A DNA stretch of 47,815 nt, taken from NCBI GenBank assembly GCA_015485335.1, contig WFTT01000066.1:1-47815 (forward strand), written 5' to 3'. The position numbers and the translations under genes are program-made. The notes below the pieces were generated by a model, which was not told the origin of the DNA, made no database searches, and saw only the letters and a program-made list of their open reading frames with translations. The first letter of the stretch is position 1, and the number at the start of each line of letters is the position of its first letter. Below, piece after piece: positions 34,088 through 42,712 of the stretch. The stretch is from Robiginitomaculum sp. Its GTDB lineage: Bacteria > Pseudomonadota > Alphaproteobacteria > Caulobacterales > Maricaulaceae.

Positions 34088-35065
34088 ATGGGCAATAAAC
34101 CCAATGTTCTGATCACCGGTGCGGGCGGCTTGGTAGGGGGCAAGGTGCTGGAAACCATGGCGCAAAGCCGAGACCGGTTTGGCACCATCATTGCCCTGGA
34201 TATTCGTGAAATTGACCACAATAAGCGTATTGCGGATATCGAATATATCGTGGGTGATATTTGCGATCCGGCCATGGAGAAGGTGTTCAAAACCCACGGC
34301 ATTTCCACGGTCGTGCATCTGGCTGCCATTGTAGCCCCCGGCAATGACAGCTCGGCGCAGATGGAGTATCGCGTCGATGTGCTGGGCACGATCAACATTG
34401 TTGATTGTGCGCTGGCCGCCGGGGTGAAACAGATCATCACATTGTCCAGCGGGGCTGCCTATGGCTATCACGCCGACAATCCGGTGCCGCTTTGCGAAGA
34501 AGATGAGTTACGCGGCAATGAGGGTTTTGCCTATTCAAGGCACAAGCGTCTGGTCGAAGAATTTCTGGCGCAAACCCGGCAAAAATCCCCACAATTGCAC
34601 CAGCTGATTTTACGGCCCGGCACCATATTGGGCCCCCATGTCAAAAGCCCGGTCAGCGCTATTTTTGAGAGGCCAGTGGTGATCGGCATTGCCGGCGCGG
34701 ACACGCCGTTTGTGATGATTCTGGTCGATGATGTGGCGACCATTATTGTGAAGGGCATTTTGGAAAACCGTGAAGGCATTTACAATCTTGCCGGTGATGG
34801 GGTGCTCAGCCTGCGTCAGATCGCCAATATGGTCCGCAAGCCTTATGTGCCGGTGCCTGCGTGGTTACTGAAACTGATATTGCGGATCCTCAAAGCCCTG
34901 AAACTGTCGGCACGCGGCCCCGAGGGGGTGGATTTTTTGCGTTATCGCCCGGTACTGGCCAATGACCGCCTTAAAGCTGAATTTGGCTATACCCCCACCA
35001 TGACCACCGCCGAAGTTTTTGAAAGTTATCTGCAAAGCATAAATCCGGATAGGAGCGCGCCATGA
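34088..35065 (+). CDS. NAD(P)-dependent epimerase/dehydratase (extended SDR)
   Basis: Extended short-chain dehydrogenase fold. Nucleotide motif VLITGAGGLVG at residues 7-17, DI after the second strand (LDIREID), YIVGDICDP, VVHLAAIVAP, and the active-site pair Y149/K153 in FAYSRHK with upstream Ser in TLSSGAAYG. ILRPGTILGP and VDDVA complete the signature. The C-terminal region ARGPEGVDFLRYRPVLANDRL indicates a substrate-binding lobe like nucleoside-sugar or cholesterol-type epimerases. It follows the ThDP enzyme by 5 bp and overlaps the next gene by ATGA, so all belong to one operon. Substrate unknown; reversible oxidation of a hydroxy group is the likely chemistry. Confidence 0.88.
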   Translation: MGNKPNVLITGAGGLVGGKVLETMAQSRDRFGTIIALDIREIDHNKRIADIEYIVGDICDPAMEKVFKTHGISTVVHLAAIVAPGNDSSAQMEYRVDVLGTINIVDCALAAGVKQIITLSSGAAYGYHADNPVPLCEEDELRGNEGFAYSRHKRLVEEFLAQTRQKSPQLHQLILRPGTILGPHVKSPVSAIFERPVVIGIAGADTPFVMILVDDVATIIVKGILENREGIYNLAGDGVLSLRQIANMVRKPYVPVPAWLLKLILRILKALKLSARGPEGVDFLRYRPVLANDRLKAEFGYTPTMTTAEVFESYLQSINPDRSAP

Positions 35066-35859
35066 GAGGCAAAACGGTTATCATCACCGGCGGCGGCAGC
35101 GGTATTGGAGCGGCGCTGGCGCGTCAATACGCCAAGGGCGGATATAATCTGGCCATTTTGGATATTAACCCGCAAGGGGCCGAGGAGGCCGCCAATGTTT
35201 GCCGGCAAATCGGGGCCAAGGTTCTGGTTCAGGAATGCGACGTCACCTCCCCGCAGTCGTGTATCAATGCCGTCGAGGAAACCCTGGCGCATTTTGGGCA
35301 TATTGATGTGGTGGTGGCCAATGCGGGTCTGACCCATCTCAGTCTTTTGGAAGACACGGACTTGAGTGTCATCCGTCGGGTGATGGAGGTCAATTTCTTT
35401 GGCGCCATCAACATTGCCAAGGCTGCCCTGAACGCCCTTTTACAGACCAAAGGCCAGATCATTGCCATGTCCAGCGTTGCCGGATTTTGCCCCCTGCCCA
35501 TGCGGTCCGGTTATGCGGCCAGCAAATACGCGGTGCGTGGTTTTTTTGAAACCCTGCGCACCGAGACCCGCCATCGCGGCCTGGGGGTGATGATTGTCTG
35601 CCCCTCTTATGTAGATACAAAAATCGGCAAAAATGCCCTTGGCGGCGATGGTCACAAGGCCACCTATCAACGCCCGGAAGCCAAAGACGCGATCTCGGCC
35701 GAAGACGCCGCCGCGCAAATTATTGCCGCCGCCAACAAACGTCGCGATTTTCTGGCGCTTGGCAAAGGGGCGGCGCTGGCGCGCCTGCTCTCGCGCCTGG
35801 CGCCCTCATGGCTGGAAAAGCTGAGCACGCAGCGGGTAATGGACAATGCCGAAAGCTGA
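35062..35859 (+). CDS. Classical short-chain dehydrogenase/reductase
   Basis: A 265-residue classical SDR. Cofactor motif TGGGSGIG at residues 9-16, acidic DI at 34-35 suggesting NAD preference, VVANAG at 84-89, catalytic S138, Y151 and K155 in YAASK, and CPSYVDT after strand six. The C-terminus (ALARLLSRLAPSWLEKLSTQRVM) is an extra amphipathic helix. Start ATG overlaps the stop of the epimerase gene by 4 bp. Last gene of the TetR-ThDP-epimerase-SDR operon; probably reduces or oxidises the product of the lyase. Confidence 0.9.
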   Translation: MRGKTVIITGGGSGIGAALARQYAKGGYNLAILDINPQGAEEAANVCRQIGAKVLVQECDVTSPQSCINAVEETLAHFGHIDVVVANAGLTHLSLLEDTDLSVIRRVMEVNFFGAINIAKAALNALLQTKGQIIAMSSVAGFCPLPMRSGYAASKYAVRGFFETLRTETRHRGLGVMIVCPSYVDTKIGKNALGGDGHKATYQRPEAKDAISAEDAAAQIIAAANKRRDFLALGKGAALARLLSRLAPSWLEKLSTQRVMDNAES

Positions 35860-35863
35860 AATT

Positions 35864-37126
35864 TTACTCCGCCGCTGGCTGTAACCCCTTGGGATATGGC
35901 ACGCTATAGAGCCCATGGGCCTCATGACCAACCGTAGCCAGAAAGAGCCGGTCGCGGCCAGGGATCACCACGGACATTTCGCTCAACACCGATCCATCAT
36001 GCAGTGAATAAAACAAGGGCGTGGCCCCGTCCTGGGACAGGGCCATATAGCTGGTTTCAGTTGATACCGGCATCATGGTATCGGGCAGGCGCAACAATAG
36101 CGGTTTGACCCATGGGTGCGCGTGGATCCAGTCCACCGCCGAAGAGCGCTGTTTGATCATACCGATCCAGATTGTGCCATTTGCATCGCGATCCATGCCA
36201 TCTGGCATGGCCGGCAGATTTTGTTGCACAATCTCGCTTTGCCCGGCCCGTGCACCAGCCAGAAACATTCGCTGTATCTGAAACTTGATGGTTTCGGCGA
36301 CCAACAGACTTTGTTCAGCCCCATCCTCGCGATCTTCGACCAGAATGCCATCGGGAAAGGTAAAATTCTGTGCCACCAGCGACACGGTATTGGTGGGCAG
36401 GTCATAGCGCCAGACCAGCCCGTTCTGGCCCATGGACACGGCCTCGCGATAGGTACCGCCGCCGCCCATACTAGCATTTGCATAAGAAAATGGCTCGGTG
36501 AAATAAATCCGCTTTCCATCCCGGCTAACGGCCAGATCATTACAAAAGGCAAAGGCCCGCGAGGTGTCATCCCCCTTAACCGGATGCGCCAATGCCGGCC
36601 CGGTGCCCGCGGCATAGACCTTTGGCGCGCCGCCAAGGCCATCCACGTTGGGCATTTCCAGCACCAATGGCGTGATCTCTTTGGTGTCCAGTGCCAATTG
36701 ATAAAGGCCGACGCGTTCGCCCTTGGGATAACTGGCCCCATACAGATAAGACGCGCAAAAATAGACCAAATTATCATTATCCGGCGCCAATTGCGCCCCG
36801 GCTGCCATCAGCGGCACATCAACAAACTGGCTGGCGGTACCCGTCCCCAGATCAATTTGCCAGATCCAACCATCCACCGACGTGGCATAGGCAATGCCTT
36901 TATCTTCGAACAGGATCACCTCGTCATATCCCGGCAGCGATGGCGCCATGTTTTGGACCGAGGTGCGGATCACATCCTCTTTGCTGGTCACCGCCTTAAC
37001 AGCGGGGGAAACCGCCCCCAACTCCAGTTTTGGCCCAATATGGATATAGGACGGCGGCGCGGCATAAATCCACCAGGCCACAAAGGCCACCACCACCGCC
37101 AACAACGCATATCGTACAATTTTCAT
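35864..37126 (-). CDS. Membrane-anchored SMP-30/strictosidine-synthase-like propeller protein
   Basis: From the ATG at 37126 the protein has an N-terminal membrane anchor (YALLAVVVAFVAWWIYAAPP) and then a six-bladed beta-propeller. Repeats include GYDEVILFEDKGIAYATSVDGW, FAFCNDLAVSRDGKRIYFTE, NGLVWRYDLPTNTVSLVAQN with FTFPDGILV, and PAMPDGMDRDANGTIWIGM. The ND and PDG motifs resemble calcium-lactonase (SMP-30/gluconolactonase) and strictosidine-synthase-like families. It probably hydrolyses a lactone or small ester in the periplasm. It converges on the SDR gene with a 4-bp gap. A lactonase next to dehydrogenases could belong to the same pathway, though it is on the opposite strand. Confidence 0.82.
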   Translation of the reverse strand: MKIVRYALLAVVVAFVAWWIYAAPPSYIHIGPKLELGAVSPAVKAVTSKEDVIRTSVQNMAPSLPGYDEVILFEDKGIAYATSVDGWIWQIDLGTGTASQFVDVPLMAAGAQLAPDNDNLVYFCASYLYGASYPKGERVGLYQLALDTKEITPLVLEMPNVDGLGGAPKVYAAGTGPALAHPVKGDDTSRAFAFCNDLAVSRDGKRIYFTEPFSYANASMGGGGTYREAVSMGQNGLVWRYDLPTNTVSLVAQNFTFPDGILVEDREDGAEQSLLVAETIKFQIQRMFLAGARAGQSEIVQQNLPAMPDGMDRDANGTIWIGMIKQRSSAVDWIHAHPWVKPLLLRLPDTMMPVSTETSYMALSQDGATPLFYSLHDGSVLSEMSVVIPGRDRLFLATVGHEAHGLYSVPYPKGLQPAAE

Positions 37127-37244
37127 TTTCAGATTTTCCCCTAAGCCCGGCTCTATGTAGAGGGGCGTTCCCTGGGGCGTCAACGAAAATTGGAAAATCA
37201 CGTCCTCCTATAGCGAGCTTTAGCGTCGCGATAGGACAAGTAAA

Positions 37245-37321
37245 TGGTGGGCCCGGCAGGACTCGAACCTGCGACCAGACCGTTATGAGCGGCCGGCTCT
37301 AACCAACTGAGCTACAGGCCC
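37245..37321 (-). tRNA. tRNA with CAT anticodon (Ile2-type or elongator Met)
   Basis: The minus strand folds as a 77-nt cloverleaf: acceptor GGGCCTG pairs with CGGGCCC, D-arm AGCTCAGTTGGTTAGAGC, anticodon loop CTCATAA, T-arm GCAGGTTCGAGTCCTGC, encoded CCA. With CAT the amino acid is Met or, after lysidine modification, Ile (ATA). The TGGTCGC variable region resembles E. coli ileX, so I lean to tRNA-Ile2. Confidence 0.95.
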
Positions 37322-37496
37322 CCAAAGGTCAGAGCGCGCTCTATACCCCGCCCTGCGCAGCAACGGAAGTGCCTGACTGCGCCAAACGTTCACATCCGGC
37401 GCTCCCGGGTTTTCCCTGTCCAAGCAGATGTGCTTTAAAAGAGCAAACAATCGCGCCGATTCAAAGAGCGCCCTTAACGACAAAGCAAGAAACCCC

Positions 37497-39755
37497 ATGA
37501 CCATCACCCGACATCTCCCTCGCCATTGCGCATTTTTTGCGGCCCTGATTCTTGCCATGATGACGGCCAGTGCCTATGCCCAAAACACCCCTCCGCCAGG
37601 CGCAAAACTGACCATAGAGCGGGTGTATTCGGATCCGGCCCTGTCGGGGCCAACGCCCCGGGGGCTGAAGTTTTCACCTGACGGAAAGATGCTGACCTTC
37701 CTGCGCGGCAAGGAAGATGACTATTTGCAACAGGATTTGTGGGCCATGTCCGTCCAGGATGGAAGCACCAGATTGCTGTTTGATTCCAAAGTGTTATCCC
37801 CAAAAACCGTAGAGCTTTCCGAAGAGGAAAAAGGCCGCCGCGAGCGCCAGCGTATTCGCGCCCGCGGGATTGTGCATTACAGCTGGGACCAACAGGGCAA
37901 GGCCATTTTGGTGCCACTGGACGGCGATCTTTACACGGTCAGCATTCCCGGCGGCAAAGTGCGCCGCCTTACCCAAACCGATGCCTATGAGACCGATGCA
38001 AAGTTTTCGCCCCGGGGGAACAAAATTTCCTTCATCCGGGATCGCAACCTTTATGTTTACGATCTGGCCACCGGCCAGGAACAGGCCATCACCAAAGATG
38101 GCGGCGGCACCATAGCCAATGGCATGGCTGAATTTGTCGCCCAGGAGGAAATGGACCGCGACACCGGTTACTGGTGGTCGCCGGACGAGCGTTATATCGC
38201 CTATGAACGGTATGATGAAAGCCCGGTGGAAATCATCAACCGTATGGAAATCGGTGCCAAGTCGGCCCGCATTGTGCCCCAGCGTTACCCCCGTGCCGGC
38301 CAGCCCAATGTCACCTTTACGCTGAACATTGTGGACCTGGCCGACCATTCCCAGACCCGGGTGGACCTGGGCAGGAATGACGATATTTACCTGGCCCGGG
38401 TGAATTGGGATCGGGACAGCCAGAGCGTACTGGTACAGCGGGAAAACCGTGCCCAGACACAATTGGATTTGCTGCGCGCAGACCCCAAAACTGGCCAAAC
38501 CACCCCTGTTTTGACGGAAACCGCCAAGACATGGATCAATCTGTCCTCGGACTTTCACAGCCTGAAAAGACGCAAGGCGTTTTTATGGTCTTCGGAACGT
38601 AGCGGCTTTCGCCATCTTTATCTTTACACCAATACCGGCAAGCTGATCCGTCAGATCACCCATGGGGACTGGCCGGTCAGCGCCATTGTCGGCGTGGATG
38701 AAAAGCGCGGCCTGGTCTATTTTACTGGCTGGCGCAAAACCCCGATTGAACAACATCTGTTTGTGACCAGTTATACCAACAAGAAAAATGCCCGCATACG
38801 CCAGATCACTCCGGACGGGGGCAGCTGGTCCGTGACCATGGATGCCAAGGCCCGGCGCTATATCGGCCGTTATTCCGACCCCGACACCCCGCCACAAACG
38901 GCGCTTTATACCACCAAGGGCAAACGCATTGCCTGGGTTGAGGAAAACCGGCTGGATGAAACCCACCCTTATTTTCCCTATAAAGACACGCACATCACCC
39001 CCGAATTTGGTACCATCAAGGCCAAAGACGGCACAGCGCTGCACTATATGCTCTATAAACCAGCCAATTTTGATCCGGCCAAACGCTATCCGGCGATCAT
39101 CAACGTCTATGGCGGCCCCGGTGTTCATCTGGTGCGTCGCGCGTGGCGCGGCGGTACAGACCAACTCTACCCCCAGGCGGGCTATGTCTATTTTCGCCTG
39201 GACAATCGTGGCTCCAACAATCGTGGCAAGGCCTTTGAGGATACCCTTTATCATGCCATGGCCGGGGTTGAGGTTGAAGACCAATTGGCCGGACTGAACT
39301 TTGTGCGCTCCCTGCCCTATGTGGACCCCAAACGGGTTGGTCTGCATGGCTGGAGCTATGGCGGGTATATGACCCTGATGCTGACTTTACGCGCCCCCGA
39401 CCCCTTTGCCGCCTCCATTGCCGGTGCGCCGGTTTCCGACTGGTCCTTATATGACACCCATTATACCGAACGCTATATGGGCACCCCCCAGGACAACCCC
39501 CAGGGCTATAAAAACGGATCCGTCATGAGCTATCTGGACGATCTGCGCTCGCCCTTGCTGATGATCCATGGCATGGCCGACGATAATGTGATTTTTGCCA
39601 ATTCGACCCAGGTCTATGCCGCCTTGCAGGAAAAGGACCTGCCTTTTGAAATGATGACCTATCCGGGGCAACGCCACGGCGTGCGCGGCAAGGCCCAGCG
39701 CAAGCATTTGCTGCATCTGTTCTTTTCGTATTTTGACCGGTATCTGAAGGAATAA
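37497..39755 (+). CDS. Dipeptidyl-peptidase IV-like S9 serine exopeptidase
   Basis: Starts at the ATG at 37497 with a signal peptide ending TASAYAQN, predicting a periplasmic enzyme of 752 residues. An N-terminal propeller domain (about 60-490) carries AEFVAQEEMDRDTGYWWSPD, whose Glu-Glu pair corresponds to the amine-clamping motif of DPP4. The C-terminal hydrolase has the triad S620 (HGWSYGGYM), D695 (HGMADDNVIF) and H727 (GQRHGVRG). DPP4 enzymes remove N-terminal dipeptides, usually Xaa-Pro. It stands alone after the tRNA gene and is probably nutritional protein/peptide degradation, in keeping with the peptidase-rich neighbourhood. Confidence 0.94.
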   Translation: MTITRHLPRHCAFFAALILAMMTASAYAQNTPPPGAKLTIERVYSDPALSGPTPRGLKFSPDGKMLTFLRGKEDDYLQQDLWAMSVQDGSTRLLFDSKVLSPKTVELSEEEKGRRERQRIRARGIVHYSWDQQGKAILVPLDGDLYTVSIPGGKVRRLTQTDAYETDAKFSPRGNKISFIRDRNLYVYDLATGQEQAITKDGGGTIANGMAEFVAQEEMDRDTGYWWSPDERYIAYERYDESPVEIINRMEIGAKSARIVPQRYPRAGQPNVTFTLNIVDLADHSQTRVDLGRNDDIYLARVNWDRDSQSVLVQRENRAQTQLDLLRADPKTGQTTPVLTETAKTWINLSSDFHSLKRRKAFLWSSERSGFRHLYLYTNTGKLIRQITHGDWPVSAIVGVDEKRGLVYFTGWRKTPIEQHLFVTSYTNKKNARIRQITPDGGSWSVTMDAKARRYIGRYSDPDTPPQTALYTTKGKRIAWVEENRLDETHPYFPYKDTHITPEFGTIKAKDGTALHYMLYKPANFDPAKRYPAIINVYGGPGVHLVRRAWRGGTDQLYPQAGYVYFRLDNRGSNNRGKAFEDTLYHAMAGVEVEDQLAGLNFVRSLPYVDPKRVGLHGWSYGGYMTLMLTLRAPDPFAASIAGAPVSDWSLYDTHYTERYMGTPQDNPQGYKNGSVMSYLDDLRSPLLMIHGMADDNVIFANSTQVYAALQEKDLPFEMMTYPGQRHGVRGKAQRKHLLHLFFSYFDRYLKE

Positions 39756-39816
39756 ATGCACCATTCTAGCCCCCTGTTTGGCGATGGGCATAACTTCACT
39801 TTATCCCCGCGAATTT

Positions 39817-39922
39817 AGGGGTAGTGAGGGGTAAATCAGGGGCATTTCAGGGTCACTTTTGAGCATTTCAGGGGCCATTAAGGGGTAAAGACGGGCATGC
39901 CGAGGGGTAGCTTTTGCCCCTC
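39817..39922. repeat. G-rich degenerate repeat tract
   Basis: AGGGGTA occurs at 39817, 39827, 39881 and 39903, and GCATTTCAGGG is directly repeated at 39842 and 39863 (21 bp apart). A GAGGGG/CCCCTC inverted pair at 39902-39922 ends the tract. It lies in the 600-bp non-coding stretch 39756-40359 downstream of the S9 peptidase gene. No gene was found in that stretch. Confidence 0.55.
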
Positions 39923-40066
39923 TTTGACCCTTGGGTTTGCTATGCGGGGGATTTCTCCCACTCTCTGGGAAGAGGAAAGAGATTGCCTCTATGCTGGTGC
40001 TAGGGTTTTGGGGATGGGGATAACCAAAGCTTGTCCCACATCCGTGCCGCTAAGATATTATTCTAT

Positions 40067-40167
40067 CCATCCTTCGAGGGCGCTACGGGCCACCTCACTA
40101 TGAGGCGGTGTCAAATTTTAATCGTACCTCATCCTGAGGTACAAACGTAGTGAGCCTCGAAGGGTGG
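40067..40167. repeat. Palindromic interspersed repeat (CCTTCGAGG...CCTCGAAGG type)
   Basis: Outer arms CCATCCTTCGAGG (40067-40079) and CCTCGAAGGGTGG (40155-40167) are near-perfect inverted copies. Inside are CGCTACG/CGTAG and CACCTCA.TATGAGG and CCTCATCCTGAGG sub-dyads. The CCTCATCCTGAGG plus CTTCGAGG combination is characteristic of abundant intergenic palindromes in alphaproteobacterial genomes. Probably a non-coding, RNA-folding repeat. Confidence 0.7.
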
Positions 40168-40359
40168 AGCCACAATCCCAGGGCCCCCGGATTTAGTCCG
40201 GGAACCCTGAAAGGAAATGCGATCTGGTCCAGAGGGAAGGACGCGCCGGGTCATCCATCTTGGTATGATGGTTCTGGATACAAAAGGGAGTAGAGTTTAA
40301 TTTGCCACATGGACGGTTTTGCCTAAGATGCGTATGGACAAAGAAAAAAGAGGCTTCCC

Positions 40360-41211
40360 ATGAAACTTATCCCCCTTACCAGTCTGATGGCTTTGGCATT
40401 AAGCGGCCCGGCACTGGCCCAGGAACGTGTCTTTGAACAACCCTATTGGACCAAAAGCCCGGTTATTGAAGCCCAGGGGCGGGCCAAGCTGGAAGTGCCC
40501 CCCAATCGCGCCAGCTTTGGCGTGGAATTTCGCGAAACCGGCGCCAATGCCGATGACGCCATGCAGGCCGCGGTGGAACGGGCGCGTCTGGCCTATACCA
40601 CCGTCAAGAAAGTGGCCGGCGATGATGCCCGGGTGACCAGTTCCGTATCGGTTGAGCCCTATTACAAGCAATACCGGGACAAAAACGGCGATCGGATCGA
40701 AAACAACCGCGCCGACAAGGTTGAAGGCTATGCCGCCAAGGTATCCTTGAAAGTGATCATGCTGGATGTGGACAAGGCCGGCAAGGCACGCGCCGCGGCG
40801 CTGGCCTTGGGGCCGGAGCAATCCTCGCGCATGCGCATCTATCTGGAACGCACCGCCGAAGTTAACCGCCAGGCCTATGAGGCCGCCGTTACGGATGCAG
40901 CCAAACGGGCCGAGGCCAGCGCCAAGGCCGCCGGGGCCAAGCTGGGCCATCTGATGGTTCTGCAGGAAGGCAATGGCCCCTGTCTGGGGTCTTGGACGTC
41001 ACAGCCCGGCCGGGTCATGAACCGTTACAGTATGGCCCGCAATGCCCCCATGGCCGCCGAGGCATCCCCGGTGGTTGCCTCTGCCCGTTTTAAAAACGGC
41101 AAGACCATCACCATTAGCCAGGCCGACATAGATGCCTTGAACCTGCCATCAGATCACGTGCCGCAAACCGTGACCGCCAGTGTTTGTGCCGTCTATGCGG
41201 TAAATCCCTAA
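40360..41211 (+). CDS. Periplasmic SIMPL-domain (DUF541) protein
   Basis: Signal peptide MKLIPLTSLMALALSGPALA followed by QERVFE. The mature protein is a SIMPL/DUF541 domain: VIEAQGRAKLEVPPNRASFGVEF at the start, TTVKKVAGDDARVTSSVSVEPYY, YAAKVSLKVIMLDVDKAGKA, EAAVTDAAKRAEASAKAAGAKLGHL, and VTASVCAVYAV at the end. The ATG has GAGG upstream. Family members, such as E. coli YggE and mammalian SIMPL, have been linked to oxidative stress or signalling, but no biochemical activity is settled. It is a single-gene unit between the repeat-rich gap and a convergent gene. Confidence 0.9.
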   Translation: MKLIPLTSLMALALSGPALAQERVFEQPYWTKSPVIEAQGRAKLEVPPNRASFGVEFRETGANADDAMQAAVERARLAYTTVKKVAGDDARVTSSVSVEPYYKQYRDKNGDRIENNRADKVEGYAAKVSLKVIMLDVDKAGKARAAALALGPEQSSRMRIYLERTAEVNRQAYEAAVTDAAKRAEASAKAAGAKLGHLMVLQEGNGPCLGSWTSQPGRVMNRYSMARNAPMAAEASPVVASARFKNGKTITISQADIDALNLPSDHVPQTVTASVCAVYAVNP

Positions 41212-41216
41212 ACCTT

Positions 41217-41248
41217 AAAAAAAACAGGCCCCGGAAAGCCGGGGCCTG
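41217..41248 (-). terminator. Intrinsic terminator for the minus-strand gene
   Basis: Stem CAGGCCCCGG (41225-41234) with CCGGGGCCTG (41239-41248), loop AAAG. The A8 run at 41217-41224 becomes a U8 tail for leftward transcripts ending at 41288. On the plus strand it lacks a T-run but may still help end the SIMPL transcript. Confidence 0.9.
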
Positions 41249-41287
41249 TATATTGGTGATCCTTGCAAAGACCAATTTAGACCGGCA

Positions 41288-42229
41288 CTAGTAAATATAG
41301 CGAACCAGAGTGTGGGCACCGGTTTCGTAATATTCACCACTGTCATTATCATAACAGATCATTGAAGAGATGATGGCGGCCCGGCGCCCAAACATCCCAC
41401 GATGGGTTTCACGGTGACAATCGCGCACATCAATGCCGCCATACGTGCCATCAGTATAGGAACTGTAGGCGAACTGGTCGCTGTAATTTCGGCCCCAGTT
41501 GGTACCATAGCTTCGGTGGTATGGATCAGTGCAATAGATATTGGAATGGCCGCGGTGTCCGTATCCGGTGCGGTATCCGGTGCGACTGCGATAGCCGTAA
41601 CGGTCCCCATACCACCAGGGATACAAATCATACCCACTGTAATAGGGATAGCCATAGCGGTTGCCATAACCATAGCTGCCATAGCCAAGATTGAATGAGA
41701 AAGTGGAATGGTTATGGCGCCCGTAATAGTAATTATCGCGATAATAACTGCGGGCTTCGCGACGCTCGTGGCGCTCGTGACGACGGTGCGCGCGTCTGGC
41801 CTCGCGGCGTTCGTGGCGCTCATAGCGCCGCTCATTACGTTCGTGACGCCTGGCCTCGCGGCGTTCATGACGACGATCATAGCGCCGGTCGTAACGGTTA
41901 TTGTCGTTATGAGTGCTGTAATTTCGATTGTTATTATACCGGCGATGATTGCGGGCATCATCGTCTCGGTCACGATTGCGGAATTGATGGTTCTGGTTGT
42001 CTCGATGGCGATTGCCCCGGCGTGAACTGTCACCATTATGATTACCGTTCCGACGATTATCCCGCGCATGGCTTTCGCGGTTTTGACGGGCACCATCACC
42101 ATTATGCACGGCCATTTTGGGGGCTACAAAGCGTTCCGGCTCGTCGGCCTGTGCCGCCGGGGTGGGAAGGCCTGCATACCCAAGCAAAACGCCAAGCATA
42201 CCGGCGGTTAGAAATAATCTGGTGCGCAT
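41288..42229 (-). CDS. Exported Arg/His/Asn/Tyr-rich low-complexity protein
   Basis: From the ATG at 42229 (perfect AAGGAGG upstream) it has a signal peptide (RTRLFLTAGMLGVLLGYAGL, cleaved near AAQADEP). The mature part is about one third Arg, Asn, Asp and His (NRDRDDDARNHRRYNNNRNY), followed by a block of HERREARRHERNERRYERHE-type units around residues 115-155. A Tyr/Gly-rich stretch follows (GYGSYGYGNRYGYPYYSGYD). The last ~70 residues carry four Cys. No family recognised. Strong basicity suggests binding to nucleic acid, polyphosphate or an acidic envelope polymer. Codon use agrees with the neighbours and its signals are excellent, so it is a real gene despite the low complexity. Confidence 0.82.
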   Translation of the reverse strand: MRTRLFLTAGMLGVLLGYAGLPTPAAQADEPERFVAPKMAVHNGDGARQNRESHARDNRRNGNHNGDSSRRGNRHRDNQNHQFRNRDRDDDARNHRRYNNNRNYSTHNDNNRYDRRYDRRHERREARRHERNERRYERHERREARRAHRRHERHERREARSYYRDNYYYGRHNHSTFSFNLGYGSYGYGNRYGYPYYSGYDLYPWWYGDRYGYRSRTGYRTGYGHRGHSNIYCTDPYHRSYGTNWGRNYSDQFAYSSYTDGTYGGIDVRDCHRETHRGMFGRRAAIISSMICYDNDSGEYYETGAHTLVRYIY

Positions 42230-42331
42230 CGGGGCCTCCTTGCAGGGCGGGGGATGATTCATATATGCCATAAGGGTAAATTAACCAACATGAAGCCAAG
42301 CTGAACAAGCCATTCACCCAGGAAAAAAACC

Positions 42332-42712
42332 ATGGCCGAAAACGCCGCCATCGATCTGGAACATTTACAGCGCTATAGCGGCGGCGATGCGGATCTGGAG
42401 GCCGAGGTTTTTGCCCTGTTTCGCCAACAGGTGGAAATGTGGTCTCGCCTGCTGGATCCCAAGGCCGATCAGGAAAGCTGGGCCTCGGCGGCACACTCTC
42501 TCAAAGGGTCCGCCCGCAGCATCGGCGCCCATGGTTTGGCAAGGGCCTGTGAAAAGGCAGAAATCAGTGGGCATCAGGGGCTGACCGCGCGGGCCATCGC
42601 CGCCCAGGAAGTACAGAAATCTGTGGAAGAGGCGCTGAAATTTATTGATCAGCATACCTATAAAATGCGCATTCAGGCGTTGCGCAAATCATCCCAGCGC
42701 GAAAATTCATAG
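42332..42712 (+). CDS. Orphan histidine phosphotransfer (Hpt) protein
   Basis: A 126-residue single-domain Hpt protein. The phospho-accepting His is H55 in AAHSLKGSARSIGAHGLARAC, the standard Hpt motif. The N-terminus (IDLEHLQRYSGGDADLEAEVFALF) matches the first Hpt helix. It would relay phosphate between response-regulator receiver domains. No kinase or regulator is next to it, so partners are elsewhere. Its 3' end overlaps the convergent chorismate mutase gene by 40 bp. Confidence 0.93.
   Translation: MAENAAIDLEHLQRYSGGDADLEAEVFALFRQQVEMWSRLLDPKADQESWASAAHSLKGSARSIGAHGLARACEKAEISGHQGLTARAIAAQEVQKSVEEALKFIDQHTYKMRIQALRKSSQRENS

Noticed and set aside
36116-37144. A 342-codon plus-strand open frame
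   Set aside because: Antisense shadow of the SMP-30-like gene, which has a membrane anchor and propeller repeats.
37794-39347. Two 254-codon minus-strand frames
   Set aside because: Both are opposite the DPP4-like peptidase with its intact catalytic triad; no motif or start signal of their own.
39817-40167. CRISPR array
   Set aside because: Repeats are short, irregular and not separated by equal-sized spacers; no cas genes in the window.
41695-42273. Long plus-strand frames opposite the Arg/His-rich gene
   Set aside because: They reflect the repetitive codons of the minus-strand gene, which alone has a signal peptide, SD and terminator.
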